A DNA stretch of 60,457 nt from an uncultured Bacteroides sp. (GTDB lineage: Bacteria > Bacteroidota > Bacteroidia > Bacteroidales > Bacteroidaceae), in assembly GCF_937912035.1 (NCBI RefSeq), contig NZ_CALDPF010000045.1, positions 1 through 60,457 on the forward strand, read 5' to 3'. The position numbers were made by a program, and so were the translations under genes. Under the pieces are notes generated by a model. The model had not been told where the DNA came from and made no database searches. It saw only the letters and a list, made by a program, of their open reading frames with translations. Shown here piece after piece: positions 27,401-35,769 of this stretch. Every line of letters starts with the position of its first letter. Position 1 is the first letter of the stretch.

Positions 27401-28752
27401 ATGGCTCCTTCGCTGAAAGCCATTTCGTTGCACACTATCATGTTTCTCAGTTTGATACTTTCACGGAAGAGTTTGTCTGTAAAGTGTTCAATAATAAGTC
27501 CGTCTGTATATCTGGAATAAAGCAGGAAGGTCTGCATATCTTCGGTTGCCTTTCCGAAATTATACATCAGAACACCCTGATACAGCATCATCTGTATGAA
27601 ATGGTCTTCCTTATGCCTTTTGTTGTACTCATCCTTTTTGCCTGATTTTTGTTCTATCAGTACCTTGAAATCCTTCTGAAGCAAGTCCACACGTCCCTGC
27701 AAACCAAGCTTTTCGCATATAAACGATGCTTCAAGCATAACCTTGTTTCTGTCGAACGAAGGTATGCTGTGCGGAAGAATATCGTTTACGAAGGAACGGA
27801 TATTAATCATCTGCGCCTGTGCCATTGTATGGAAATTGTCAGGTATAGGGCAGGTACAGAAATCAAGTGCCGAAGCCGAGAAAAATTTCTTCAGACTGCC
27901 TGCGTATGTCACAGGTTGTGTATTCCTTTCGTTTATATAATCGTCGAGAAACAGTCCGGCAAGGTTACCCATAAGTATGTGGTGAGTATTTGCTTTAGGC
28001 TTTATGCGGCTCATGAAAAAGTTCAACGGATGATGTCCGTACTCTCTGAAACATGAAGCCAGCGAACTGATGTCGAGTAGAAAGTCCGGATGCAGTATTA
28101 TCAGTTCCGGTATATAGTGGTTTTCTTCATCTACTTTCACACCAAGCAGGTTTATCTGCATGTTTTCCTCAAGCAGATTATTCAGATACAGCATGTCGCC
28201 GTTAAATCCTCCCTTGGAATAGTTGATTACTATCATCGGATCTTCATCGCTGTCGGTAGATGCGAAAATAAGATTCTCGTTCCAGCTGTTCACTGAGGCT
28301 CTCACGTAAGGAATGTGCGAAAGGCGTATTCCGCTGTACGGGCGGTTGGAATGCGGTATCTGCGGAATTATGGATGCCGGTATATCCTCTTCAAAACCTA
28401 GTGATATAAATCTCACTATAGCTCTGAGGTCGTAGAGATATTCGTTCATGTCCGGCTGGAATTTATCACCCATTGCCGAGTTGCAGTTACGCCTCATAGT
28501 TTGTATGGCGTATCTGTCCGAAGGAGTCATCTTTTTCTCCTTGCATATAAAGTCCAGTCTGGAGAACATATTTGCAAATGAAGCTGTCACTCCTGTGGTT
28601 AGTTCGTAGCATGCCTGTTGCAGAACCTTATATAGCAAAATATACTTAGCCCGCAGGTTGTCTTGCGACGCTGCGGGCTGAGTATGTATTTTTTCTATTC
28701 TTTGAAAAAAATCAAAAGACTGTATATCTATATGTTCCGGTCTGTCTGTCAT
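24475..28752 (-). CDS. Large nuclease-helicase (PD-(D/E)XK plus SF1 helicase) with unknown C-terminal domain
   Basis: 1425 residues. Around residues 345-395 there is a PD-(D/E)XK-like nuclease core: GRVDLL, then VLIEQKSG and QMMLYQ, as in Cas4/Dna2/RecB-type nucleases. An Upf1/Dna2-like SF1 helicase follows: Walker A GPPGTGKTS near 706, LSYTNRAVDEI, DEASQ near 824, GDYKQLPAI, QGRMHPAI, ERYQGSQRD and NVAITRARKQ near 1087. The final ~300 residues hold a separate alpha/beta domain (VVFCDISYESAASGLAFIDL) that looks Rossmann-like and is not part of Dna2. A role in DNA or RNA processing is likely; the pathway is unknown. Its ATG overlaps the stop of the lipoprotein gene before it. Confidence 0.8.
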   Translation of the reverse strand: MTDRPEHIDIQSFDFFQRIEKIHTQPAASQDNLRAKYILLYKVLQQACYELTTGVTASFANMFSRLDFICKEKKMTPSDRYAIQTMRRNCNSAMGDKFQPDMNEYLYDLRAIVRFISLGFEEDIPASIIPQIPHSNRPYSGIRLSHIPYVRASVNSWNENLIFASTDSDEDPMIVINYSKGGFNGDMLYLNNLLEENMQINLLGVKVDEENHYIPELIILHPDFLLDISSLASCFREYGHHPLNFFMSRIKPKANTHHILMGNLAGLFLDDYINERNTQPVTYAGSLKKFFSASALDFCTCPIPDNFHTMAQAQMINIRSFVNDILPHSIPSFDRNKVMLEASFICEKLGLQGRVDLLQKDFKVLIEQKSGKKDEYNKRHKEDHFIQMMLYQGVLMYNFGKATEDMQTFLLYSRYTDGLIIEHFTDKLFRESIKLRNMIVCNEMAFSEGAISKVTEEIDTDLLNELQVHNKLWTDYQEPELYKTIQTLKHCSPLEKAYFQRFFTFISKESVLTRTGGSDDSSRGFASVWNTPLTEKIENGNILTGLKIKDKRKSSPNKGYDLIELSISAQGDDFLPNFRKGDIIIFYPYTEKPDVRDEILMKGNITEITPDNITIILRNGQQNKDIIGGDNDTFAIEHDSSDVSSSAGIRGLFSFLSARTDRKELLLGAREASFNKEIKLNGSYGRFDEIILKEKQAEDYFLLVGPPGTGKTSCALRFMVEEALSEKNTSILLLSYTNRAVDEICSMLVDSGIASDTPFIRIGHEMSCDKRFEPFLLKNQLEDCPKLTDIKKRISDTRIFVGTTTAINNRLNLFDIKHFDMAIIDEASQILEPDLIGILSARSGNYNAIDKFVLIGDYKQLPAIALQNTESAKITDPLLNTIGLYDCRNSLFERLYRQSDEKAKSVLRKQGRMHPAIAEFPNTTFYSRECLECVPLPHQEEELPYANIPENPDMIEKLLTSRRMIFITAPTPENISASSDKANINEAKIIAALLQRIYSLTENYFNADKTVGIIVPYRNQIAMIRKEISSLGIPELMNISIDTVERYQGSQRDIIIYSFTVRNTSQLNFLTSNTFREEDAIIDRKLNVAITRARKQMIMTGNPQVLSANITFYKLMEYIRMNNGFIDTNTDDFCKGNFTIPSYDMNWETEDKSYSIKPEFEHVFKDIIERQYSENVHLSGMDVARAKELISYGRTDFNSLHGLKADDYALLFNFHEMRKQYSAAMAMYEDCGNWLRNAIRNVSGRVVFCDISYESAASGLAFIDLCRQLNHTDIYYLGIYPTEEMGQTSERFLTSENYRHVKWNLHPRITSVSDSFWKSHSVLPELVIFNMSNIMGCISPIEARHLAMHINQLVHARPTNHYITIYRDDAGNMVNRNSYMAFCSHLGREFISLNEQMPMIAKYYLGKNTNIPEYKEFIYEIKSNR

Positions 28753-29543
28753 CAGTTTTCTGTTGAGTCTTCCAGAATATATTCAATTGTTGCCTTTTCA
28801 AGTCTAGGATACTGACTCTGATATGTTTCAGTCACATTATGTCGAAGAACCTTATATGTGTAATTGTTTTCAGTTTTATCAATCAGATCCAGTTCTATTT
28901 TGTTGTTTCCTGCCAGTGTTATGTCGAAAGTTAATATCTTGTTTCCGTTTTCCGGATCGTAAGATTCTTTCTGACTGAAAATTCCGGTTACTGCACTTGC
29001 GCCTTTTTGTGGGTATATGCTTACATTACCTCCGTTAAGTTCCTCTACAGTATAGGTAAATTCTATAGACCCTCCGGCCTTCATTATTGCGCTGTTTGTT
29101 ATATCTTCTTCAATCATTTTTGTCTCATCCTGAGTCAATGCTCCTCCTATAACTTCAGTTGAGATATTATTTACATGGAATATGCGTGCTTGATTTTTAA
29201 CGGTTATAACAAATCTGCTTTCATTCTTCTCGTAATCAGTAATGCGCATAATGCCGTTTCCTATCTTTACTGGAGTAAGCGATAATTTTTCTCCATTGTA
29301 TTCATAGCTGACGATATCTTTGTTCTGATTTTCCAGTATATATTTTCCGTTGCCTCCCTTGATGTAGAAATCCTGTCCTTCTGTGAAAGCATCGATATAT
29401 ATGGTGTCGTTATTTGTAATATGAGTCTTTCCGTCAGCGCTGACTAATGTTATCGGAGCATAACTTTCACCGCAAGAGGCCAGGAAAGCTGTTAATAATA
29501 TATTTGTAATTACAATTAAAGTTGATAATAGATTTCGTTTCAT
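28752..29543 (-). CDS. Lipoprotein of unknown function
   Basis: 263 residues with a basic N-terminus, hydrophobic core and lipobox LASC near residue 24 followed by GES. The mature part is beta-rich and resembles repeated immunoglobulin-like or BACON-like strands, but I do not recognise a family. A frame-open ATG 19 codons upstream would lie before the transcription start predicted from the -7 element at 29572-29579, so I choose 29543. The stop overlaps the ATG of the nuclease-helicase gene (ATGA), which strongly suggests coupled translation of an envelope lipoprotein with a cytoplasmic helicase. Confidence 0.7.
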   Translation of the reverse strand: MKRNLLSTLIVITNILLTAFLASCGESYAPITLVSADGKTHITNNDTIYIDAFTEGQDFYIKGGNGKYILENQNKDIVSYEYNGEKLSLTPVKIGNGIMRITDYEKNESRFVITVKNQARIFHVNNISTEVIGGALTQDETKMIEEDITNSAIMKAGGSIEFTYTVEELNGGNVSIYPQKGASAVTGIFSQKESYDPENGNKILTFDITLAGNNKIELDLIDKTENNYTYKVLRHNVTETYQSQYPRLEKATIEYILEDSTEN

Positions 29544-29571
29544 AATGTTTCGTTTTTTTGTTATTATGTCA

Positions 29572-29579
29572 CAAAGATA
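29572..29579 (-). promoter_or_regulatory. -7 element of the lipoprotein-helicase-SDR operon
   Basis: TATCTTTG on the minus strand, 29 bases upstream of the ATG at 29543. It decides the start codon of the first gene. Confidence 0.55.
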
Positions 29580-29655
29580 TATGTTTAAATGAAAAATCAA
29601 AAAGATATTTTATGGTAATATTCAAGCAAGTTATGTCCCATTTTTCTGTTTATAC

Positions 29656-30930
29656 TCATTTCTTTCCGAAATTGTTATCAATTTTCAGTAATGATGTAAC
29701 CCAGAACGTCGCAGCCGTGCATACCATAATCCATATAAAGAACATACGGTATCCCATGGTTTCCTGCAGCAATCCGGCTATCATTCCCGGAAGCATCATT
29801 CCTAACGCCATAAATGCTGTACATATTGCGTAATGTGCTGTTTTGCTTTCTCCCTGCGAGAAATAAATCATGTAGAGCATATATGCAGTAAAACCAAAAC
29901 CATAGCCGAATTGTTCGATGAAAATACATAAATTTATTACTTCCAGGCTGCTGTTCTGAAAGAAACTTAGATATACATAAACTATATCGGGCAGTGATAT
30001 AGCCCATACCATAGGCCAGAGCCATTTTTTCAGTCCGTGACGCGAAACCGCGATACCTCCAAGAATTCCGCCTATTGTAAGACCTATCACTCCTACGGTA
30101 CCTTGAGTGAAACCAATCTGTTCCGTAGTCATTCCCATACCGCCTTTTTCCAATGGGTCAAGGAGGAATGGAATACCCATTTTGGCCAGTTGGGCTTCGG
30201 GCAGACGGTAAAGGAGCATGAAAAGAATAGCAGTGACTGCCTGTTCTTTTTTGAAGAACGAGCGGAATGTACCTATGAATGACGACAGAATGCCTTCTGA
30301 ATTGCTGTTGCTTATTTTTATATCTGAAGAGGGACGGGGTAGGATATATCTGTGGTAAAGCCACAGGCCTATGAACAGACCCGACAAGATATAGAAAGTA
30401 ATGCTCCATGCCCGGCTGATATTTCCACTGCTACTTTCCAGATAACCGGCAAGCATGATAAGTCCGCCCTGTCCGGTTATTGTGGCAAGACGATAGAAGG
30501 TACTCCTTATTCCTACAAACAGTGCCTGTTCGTGTTGCGAAAGTCCTATCATATAGAATCCGTCGGCTGCTATATCGTGAGTGGCTGAGCTGAATGCCAT
30601 TAGCCAGAATATCGCTAGAGTGGTTTGCAGAAATGAATCGGTAGGAATGGTGAAAGCTATTCCTGCCAGTCCTGCACCTATCAGCAATTGCATTGAGGTA
30701 ATCCAGTAGCGCTTGGTCTTTATGATGTCGATGAATGGGCTCCAAAGCGGTTTGATAACCCATGGAAGGTTCAGCCAACTGGTATAGAGAGCCACTTCCG
30801 TATTCGAAATTCCCATTCGCTTATACATTACTAGCGATATTATCATAACAGCCACGTAAGGGAGACCTTCGGCGAAATAAAGCGAAGGTACCCATGTCCA
30901 TGGCGAACGTGTTTTTATTGTTTCATTCAT
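29656..30930 (-). CDS. AmpG-like MFS permease
   Basis: 424 residues with about twelve membrane segments. The opening (WVPSLYFAEGLPY, then YKRMGISNTE and WLNLPWVIKPLWSPF) is typical of the AmpG/PAT branch of the major facilitator superfamily, and also has AFSSATHDIAADGFY. AmpG imports GlcNAc-anhydroMurNAc muropeptides during wall recycling. In Bacteroidales related permeases are found with SpoIID/LytB and DUF4922 genes, as here. Substrate specificity for muropeptides is inference. It lies 100 bases after the SpoIID-like gene on the same strand. Confidence 0.8.
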   Translation of the reverse strand: MNETIKTRSPWTWVPSLYFAEGLPYVAVMIISLVMYKRMGISNTEVALYTSWLNLPWVIKPLWSPFIDIIKTKRYWITSMQLLIGAGLAGIAFTIPTDSFLQTTLAIFWLMAFSSATHDIAADGFYMIGLSQHEQALFVGIRSTFYRLATITGQGGLIMLAGYLESSSGNISRAWSITFYILSGLFIGLWLYHRYILPRPSSDIKISNSNSEGILSSFIGTFRSFFKKEQAVTAILFMLLYRLPEAQLAKMGIPFLLDPLEKGGMGMTTEQIGFTQGTVGVIGLTIGGILGGIAVSRHGLKKWLWPMVWAISLPDIVYVYLSFFQNSSLEVINLCIFIEQFGYGFGFTAYMLYMIYFSQGESKTAHYAICTAFMALGMMLPGMIAGLLQETMGYRMFFIWIMVCTAATFWVTSLLKIDNNFGKK

Positions 30931-30937
30931 ATAATTA

Positions 30938-31007
30938 GTTGACGAGTTAACGAGTTGACAAGGTTTTTATTTCTAACTAATATATTGTCAATAAAGGTTT
31001 TGTCAAC
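30938..31007. repeat. 8-bp tandem repeat and inverted repeat in spacer
   Basis: Three 8-bp units, GTTGACGA, GTTAACGA and GTTGACAA, run from 30938 to 30961. The last is the inverted partner of TTGTCAAC at 31000-31007. It sits between the SpoIID-like and permease genes and may act as a weak hairpin. Confidence 0.4.
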
Positions 31008-31030
31008 ATGTAACTGTAGTCTTTTATAAT

Positions 31031-32347
31031 TCAATACACTTTCCTAATCTCTGCACCTTTGTAATAATGTAAAAGAATTTTGTCGTAGGAATAACCTTTT
31101 TCGCCCATCATGGCTGCGCCAATCTGGCATAAACCTACTCCGTGTCCCCAGCCGGCACCGGTTATAGTAAACTCTGACGGAACGCTGCCTGCAACTTCTG
31201 TCTTGTCAACAACAAAAGCCGAACTGAACAGATGGCTTTCCGATAAAGCACGGCGTATTTCCAATTCCTTGCCGATAGTTACAGTGCGCAGAGTGCCTAC
31301 TATTTTAAGTCTTGAAATTCTTCCGGACTTTCCCCTTTGCATTGGGATGAGATCTTTAATATCTCCAAACTCAATACCTGTCTTCCTGTGAATGAGTTCC
31401 GATATTTCCTTTTGCGAATATTTCACTTTCCAACGGTAGAAATCAGTAGTTTCCTGATCATAGTTATTCAGAATCTGTTTCAGAACCTTTTCATCGTGCG
31501 TATTGCAGAATGCTGCAGGAGTGGTACGAATCCATTTTTCGGCATTCTCTTCAATACTGAGGCCCGGTATATCATTGTTTTCAGAATTGTCAATGACAGG
31601 TTGCAGATACGGATAATCCTTATCTTCCCAGCAGGTATCGAATGTTTCCGAAATACCTCCACAACATTTTGAAAATCTCGCGTCGCATATTTCATCACTA
31701 TACATAAGTACCATACCCTCAGTCTCTTTCACTGCTTTTGCTACAGACGGGTTTGATGCTTTTGTGATTCCCTGATACCTCTGACAGTGGTCGTCGGCAC
31801 ATACATCGAAAAGTTTATGATCCTCACGGTCGTACCATCTTATTATACAGTTTTCATCTTTTGTGGAATTTTGCTGTGAAGATTTATGTATGTTTTTCCT
31901 GTCTCGGTTTTCAATTTGTGCAAGAAGCCAGCTACGCGATATTACCGCATGCGATTTCAAGAATTCCAGCGATGACGTGGCGCTCATTTCTGAAGAAATC
32001 ACACTCACCAGATAATCCTCAACAGGCAATATGTTTATGGCTATCACATTATCTCCATCTGTAATCAGTTTTAATTTCCCGGTGAAAGTCTGCTCCTCCT
32101 GCCTTTCCCAATGATAGGAGATACCTATTGTTACATTATGAAGTGTAAACGAACAGTTGTTGTCTTCCGGAGTGAGTTCTATGGACTCAGTTTTTTTTGT
32201 ACCAAATGAGATTTCCCCATTCCCAGTTGCAGATGCTTTAAGCTTTCCCGTTATGACTTCACCCTCTTGTGTCAGGTATTTGCCATTCAGAGTAAATGAG
32301 ATTTCTTTCCCCGTTACTATACCTACATTTATATATGGTTTTTCCAT
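31031..32347 (-). CDS. SpoIID/LytB-domain protein
   Basis: 438 residues. The SpoIID/LytB region starts near residue 105 (INILPVEDYLVSVISSEM, then HAVISRSWLLAQ) and ends with GAGWGHGVGLCQIGAAMMG and KILLHYYKGAEI, the classic C-terminal signature. SpoIID is a lytic transglycosylase for peptidoglycan lacking stem peptides. No signal peptide is visible at the N-terminus (MEKPYINVGIVTG), which is odd for a wall enzyme. The first ~95 residues are a beta-rich module. It overlaps the upstream glycosyltransferase-DUF4922 gene by 19 nt, so the two are translationally coupled. Confidence 0.85.
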   Translation of the reverse strand: MEKPYINVGIVTGKEISFTLNGKYLTQEGEVITGKLKASATGNGEISFGTKKTESIELTPEDNNCSFTLHNVTIGISYHWERQEEQTFTGKLKLITDGDNVIAINILPVEDYLVSVISSEMSATSSLEFLKSHAVISRSWLLAQIENRDRKNIHKSSQQNSTKDENCIIRWYDREDHKLFDVCADDHCQRYQGITKASNPSVAKAVKETEGMVLMYSDEICDARFSKCCGGISETFDTCWEDKDYPYLQPVIDNSENNDIPGLSIEENAEKWIRTTPAAFCNTHDEKVLKQILNNYDQETTDFYRWKVKYSQKEISELIHRKTGIEFGDIKDLIPMQRGKSGRISRLKIVGTLRTVTIGKELEIRRALSESHLFSSAFVVDKTEVAGSVPSEFTITGAGWGHGVGLCQIGAAMMGEKGYSYDKILLHYYKGAEIRKVY

Positions 32348-34680
32348 GATGATACTTCCTTGTAAATCTTTTTTATGTCCGATTCTGTTATTTTTAAGAA
32401 ATCCTCTTCGCGTGGAGTTACTATAAGGCCAGCCATATCAAGTGCTCCAGGACTGACAAATATCTGTTCTTTGCCTTCCGCATAATAGCATGATGGACGG
32501 TGCGCTTCTCTCGGAAAATATGCAGTTATAAACTTTCCGTCTGTATCTCTCCATGCAAACATATTGAATCGTGGTTCGGTTTCACCTTCATGTGTAGTCA
32601 GTGAGTTCAGATATCTGTTGAGTAGCTCTGTGTCAATGTTACCAGAGTTAGAAATAAAAGCTTTTATCGGGCATATATAGCCATTGACTGAGAAACTTGT
32701 ACACATATCTCCGTTTTGCATTTCTACAGTTTCATCTTTGACTGCCGATTTGAAGATTTCTTCCCATTGGGCAATAAAAGGAATATTCTCCTTTCTGGCA
32801 GCCTGGAAATGGAAATGATCCGGAGCCGATGCGCCGCACTTAGCGCCATTATAGAATATGGCATATCCGTGTCCGAAATAATCCTCTACTTTTTGAAGAA
32901 CCTTTCCCGGCAGTTGCATATTCATCTTGTCTGCCAGTGTCTGTGGAATGTGTTCTTCCGAAGAAATTGTCAGATGTCCAGGTAGAATAGGATATGGGTT
33001 TATTCTGATGCTGAATTTCATTCCTGCATCAATGCTTATTGAATACTGTTCTTCAGGCTTGTTTTGCATGCAGAGGAAGCATGGACGTGCTTCGATGGAT
33101 GATTTGTCAAGTTTTGCCAGTGTAGATACTGCTCTTGCCGGATTGAACTGTACCTTTATATTGTTTCCGTCGATATTGAAACTTTTGGTTTTGATGTCTT
33201 TCAGCGCTTCATGGTTCTTGCGACAAAGTTCCCATTTTTCTAACTGTGAAGCAATGAATCCTTCAGCTTCTTTTTCTGCCAGTCCGAGTCTTCTGTTTAT
33301 CTCCAAAGTGCGCAGACTGTCTTTATATGCATTGTTCTGGTTAATCTTCTCTATGCTCAATGCCGCATCAGAGTTTCCTTCCCAGCGGCGGCACAGATAT
33401 ATCACATCGTAAATTCTTCCAATCTTGTAATTTCTTGAAAAAGCCAGTCCCAGTGCATAGTCCTCTCCATAGCTTGTGTTCGGAACTCTTGTTTCACGCA
33501 ACAGTGGAGTGAAGAAAGCACGTGGAGCGCCGAGTCCGTTTATACGCAAAGCGTTGTTATGGCCATTCTCGTCTGTCCACTCTTTGTGGTCAATCACTCC
33601 AGGAGGCAACGTCTCCAGACTGAAGTTTGTCATCCTGTACGAGCCTATAACCATGGCGCATTTTTCTGTACGGAATTTATCCACTATAGTCTGCAGTGTG
33701 TATGGACTGCTGTAGAGGTCATCGCTGTCTAGTTGTACAGCATAACGTCCGCATTCAGGATAGTCAATACCCAGATTCCAGCATCCGCCTATACCCAGGT
33801 CAGTACGTTCCGGAACTATGTGTTTCACATTCTTATTATTTTTATACTTATCTATGCATTCGGTAGTGCCGTCAGTAGAATGATTGTCTATTATTATAAT
33901 GTTGAATTTGAAATCCGTTTCCTGTTCCAGAACCGACTTTATTGCATCATCAATAGTCTTCACTCTGTTTCTCACAGGAATAATGACCGAAGCTTCGTAT
34001 GCAAAATTGCCTTCATCGGTATCTATCAGTCTGTTTCTTTGCGGGAGATAAGCACCTATTTGTTTCAGATGATATGTAAAAGCCTCTTCACGCTCAATCT
34101 GTACGCTACGGTTGCGAGGATCAACATAGTCGAACTGTTTCTCGCCAGATTTTCGCAAATCGTCTTCTACTTCTGTATATAAAAATTCCCTGATATGGAT
34201 AATGTCAGCAATTCTCGAAACAGCCAGTCGCAGCGCATAAAGTCCCGAGAATAAATATTCCTTTTGCGCCAAAAGGCTTTCGGCTGCTTCCCTGAAAACA
34301 TCAGTTCTGAACATTATCAGCGAACCGAAGTCGAAGTCATCGCGTACACTTCCTTTCTGATAGTCAATAACAGGATGAGGCAAACGTGTATCTTCTTTCA
34401 TGATGTAATGATCGGCATACGCCATACCGGCATTGTCTGCCATGAGATAGTCTGCCATGCGCTCTATGGATTTATATCCTAGGTTTATAGGATATGGTTT
34501 GGTGTATATCAGTATGAAATCCGTGTCTGCCTGCCGTAAGATATTTCTTATCCCCTGAGTAGAGTTAATTTCGTTGATTTTCAGTGCTATAGTCTGCTTC
34601 ACTCCGTCGCATTCTTTCATTATATGTCTTGCAATGCTTTCATCTTCGGAAACGGTGAAGCAAGTTATGTCTTTATTCAT
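32329..34680 (-). CDS. Glycosyltransferase-DUF4922 fusion protein
   Basis: 783 residues in three parts. Residues 1-230 look like a degenerate GT-A domain (TDFILIYTKPYPINLG, MFRTDVF). Residues ~235-470 are a GT2 domain: ASVIIPVRNRVKTIDDAIKS, DNHSTDGT, and the metal-binding QLDSDDL. Residues ~505-783 are DUF4922, related to the HIT/GalT-like nucleotide transferases, with RPCFLC and the HxH motif in DHFHFQ. Its job is unknown; together with SpoIID and an AmpG-like permease it points to cell-wall sugar metabolism. ATGs at 34686 and 34680 are possible; those further upstream precede the -7 element. Confidence 0.82.
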   Translation of the reverse strand: MNKDITCFTVSEDESIARHIMKECDGVKQTIALKINEINSTQGIRNILRQADTDFILIYTKPYPINLGYKSIERMADYLMADNAGMAYADHYIMKEDTRLPHPVIDYQKGSVRDDFDFGSLIMFRTDVFREAAESLLAQKEYLFSGLYALRLAVSRIADIIHIREFLYTEVEDDLRKSGEKQFDYVDPRNRSVQIEREEAFTYHLKQIGAYLPQRNRLIDTDEGNFAYEASVIIPVRNRVKTIDDAIKSVLEQETDFKFNIIIIDNHSTDGTTECIDKYKNNKNVKHIVPERTDLGIGGCWNLGIDYPECGRYAVQLDSDDLYSSPYTLQTIVDKFRTEKCAMVIGSYRMTNFSLETLPPGVIDHKEWTDENGHNNALRINGLGAPRAFFTPLLRETRVPNTSYGEDYALGLAFSRNYKIGRIYDVIYLCRRWEGNSDAALSIEKINQNNAYKDSLRTLEINRRLGLAEKEAEGFIASQLEKWELCRKNHEALKDIKTKSFNIDGNNIKVQFNPARAVSTLAKLDKSSIEARPCFLCMQNKPEEQYSISIDAGMKFSIRINPYPILPGHLTISSEEHIPQTLADKMNMQLPGKVLQKVEDYFGHGYAIFYNGAKCGASAPDHFHFQAARKENIPFIAQWEEIFKSAVKDETVEMQNGDMCTSFSVNGYICPIKAFISNSGNIDTELLNRYLNSLTTHEGETEPRFNMFAWRDTDGKFITAYFPREAHRPSCYYAEGKEQIFVSPGALDMAGLIVTPREEDFLKITESDIKKIYKEVSSWKNHI

Positions 34681-34706
34681 AGTCATTCTTTTTTGTTTAT
34701 ATAATG

Positions 34707-34714
34707 CAAAGATA
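34707..34714 (-). promoter_or_regulatory. -7 element of the GT-DUF4922/SpoIID/permease genes
   Basis: TATCTTTG on the minus strand, 26 bases upstream of the ATG at 34680. Confidence 0.5.
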
Positions 34715-34803
34715 TAAAAGTAGGTGTAGCATATGTTGTTATTGAGTATATTTTTTAGGTTTATGCGTTCTAAATTTTTATTCATTAGGTATCGATTAAA
34801 TAC

Positions 34804-34824
34804 CATTTAAACAGTATTTAAATG
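34804..34824. repeat. Perfect AT-rich palindrome
   Basis: CATTTAAA-CAGTA-TTTAAATG, 8-bp arms. It lies in the 495-base spacer between divergent genes and could be an operator. Nothing coding is visible in this spacer. Confidence 0.45.
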
Positions 34825-34930
34825 ATGAAGTTCCGTAATTGTGGATTAAGAAAAAACAAATACCGCTTCTGAAAACTTTAATGCAAGTATAAAATAAATT
34901 GCTTTCTTCAAGAAAAAAACTATAAATCAT

Positions 34931-35007
34931 ACTGTTGTTTTTATAAACGACACTATTGTTTATAGAAATTACACTGTTGTTTGTAGAAACAAAATTGTAG
35001 TTTATAG
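34931..35007. repeat. 21-bp repeat array with motif ACTGTTGTTTnTAG
   Basis: Four imperfect units begin exactly 21 bp apart at 34931, 34952, 34973 and 34994 with consensus ACTGTTGTTTATAG. The period equals two helical turns, so equivalent sites face the same side of the DNA. The core is the same as in the array at 2774-2817. Confidence 0.6.
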
Positions 35008-35077
35008 ATTTTATCAGGATAAAAACAAATTTTCAACATGGTAAAGATAGATTATGTATTAACTAACTGAACCGGTT

Positions 35078-35107
35078 GTCAACGAAGTTAAAGTCAACGA
35101 AGCTAAA
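35078..35107. repeat. 15-bp tandem repeat, two copies
   Basis: GTCAACGAAGTTAAA followed directly by GTCAACGAAGCTAAA, 68 bases upstream of the DMP19 gene. Confidence 0.5.
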
Positions 35108-35175
35108 CTTAAATTACATAAATATTGTATGTTTGGCGAAAAAATATTTCCTTTGTACAAATATCAACATAAATT

Positions 35176-35685
35176 ATGGAAGTTAAGAAAATAGCGGTGT
35201 CCGACGCGGATTTGCGTAAAGGGGCAGAGGAAGGAATGGATGCTTTCCTCAAAGTTTTTATAGATAAATATATTGAAGTTACCGGAGGTGAGATTAACGC
35301 TGAGACTATGCCGTTGCTTAATGGTTTCCAGCATTCATTGTTGGGATATCATATTTTTCGTGAGGAAGTTCTCGAAGGAGGTTTTGTACAGCTGATTCAG
35401 AATGGTTATGGTCCGTATTTCTTTGAAAATCCTTTTGCCAAGGCTATGAGAATGTTTGGTGCCAAGGATTTTGCCAAATTGATTTATGATGCAAAAACCA
35501 TTTATGATGCAAATAAGGCAGATTTGCAGAAAGAACGTACTGACGATGAGTTTATGGCTATGTACGAACAATATGAGGTTTTCGATGAATTGGAGGAAAA
35601 GTTCATGGATATGGAAGAAATGGTAACTGCTACTATAGCAGGGTATGTGGACGAACATTTGGAAGATTTTGCAGAAATAGAATAA
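35176..35685 (+). CDS. DMP19-family protein
   Basis: 169 residues, acidic. The central block LNGFQHSLLGYHIFREEVLE, then GGFVQLIQNGYG and FFENPFA, is characteristic of DMP19/DUF4375-like proteins, some of which mimic DNA charge and bind regulators. Here the acidic C-terminus (EELEEKFMDMEEM...EHLEDFAEIE) fits that. No signal peptide. Its true partner is unknown. It is preceded by a 21-bp repeat array and tandem repeats, and no clean -7 element is seen (TTTCCTTTG near 35147 is the closest). Confidence 0.75.
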   Translation: MEVKKIAVSDADLRKGAEEGMDAFLKVFIDKYIEVTGGEINAETMPLLNGFQHSLLGYHIFREEVLEGGFVQLIQNGYGPYFFENPFAKAMRMFGAKDFAKLIYDAKTIYDANKADLQKERTDDEFMAMYEQYEVFDELEEKFMDMEEMVTATIAGYVDEHLEDFAEIE

Positions 35686-35700
35686 TTTTTTTTAGATATC

Positions 35701-35726
35701 ATGCAGTATTTGCTTTTATACTGCAT
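35701..35726 (+). terminator. Hairpin after the DMP19 gene
   Basis: ATGCAGTAT (35701-35709) and ATACTGCAT (35718-35726) form a perfect 9-bp stem. The following T tract is weak, so it may be a partial terminator before the NigD-like gene. Confidence 0.5.
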
Positions 35727-35769
35727 TTACTGTATAGTTTATTAAATTTAAAAAGAAAAACAGATATTT

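Noticed and set aside
24475..28752. Calling the nuclease-helicase a phage-defence system
   Set aside because: The domains would allow it, but there is no defence-island context or known defence partner, so I list it only as open.
34782..34800. TAGGTAT followed by AAATACC as a fourth operator of the NarL-type regulator
   Set aside because: The half-sites point outward rather than inward and no -33/-7 pair is at the proper distance.
34931..35007. CRISPR array
   Set aside because: Units are contiguous 21-bp imperfect repeats without spacers, and no cas genes are present.
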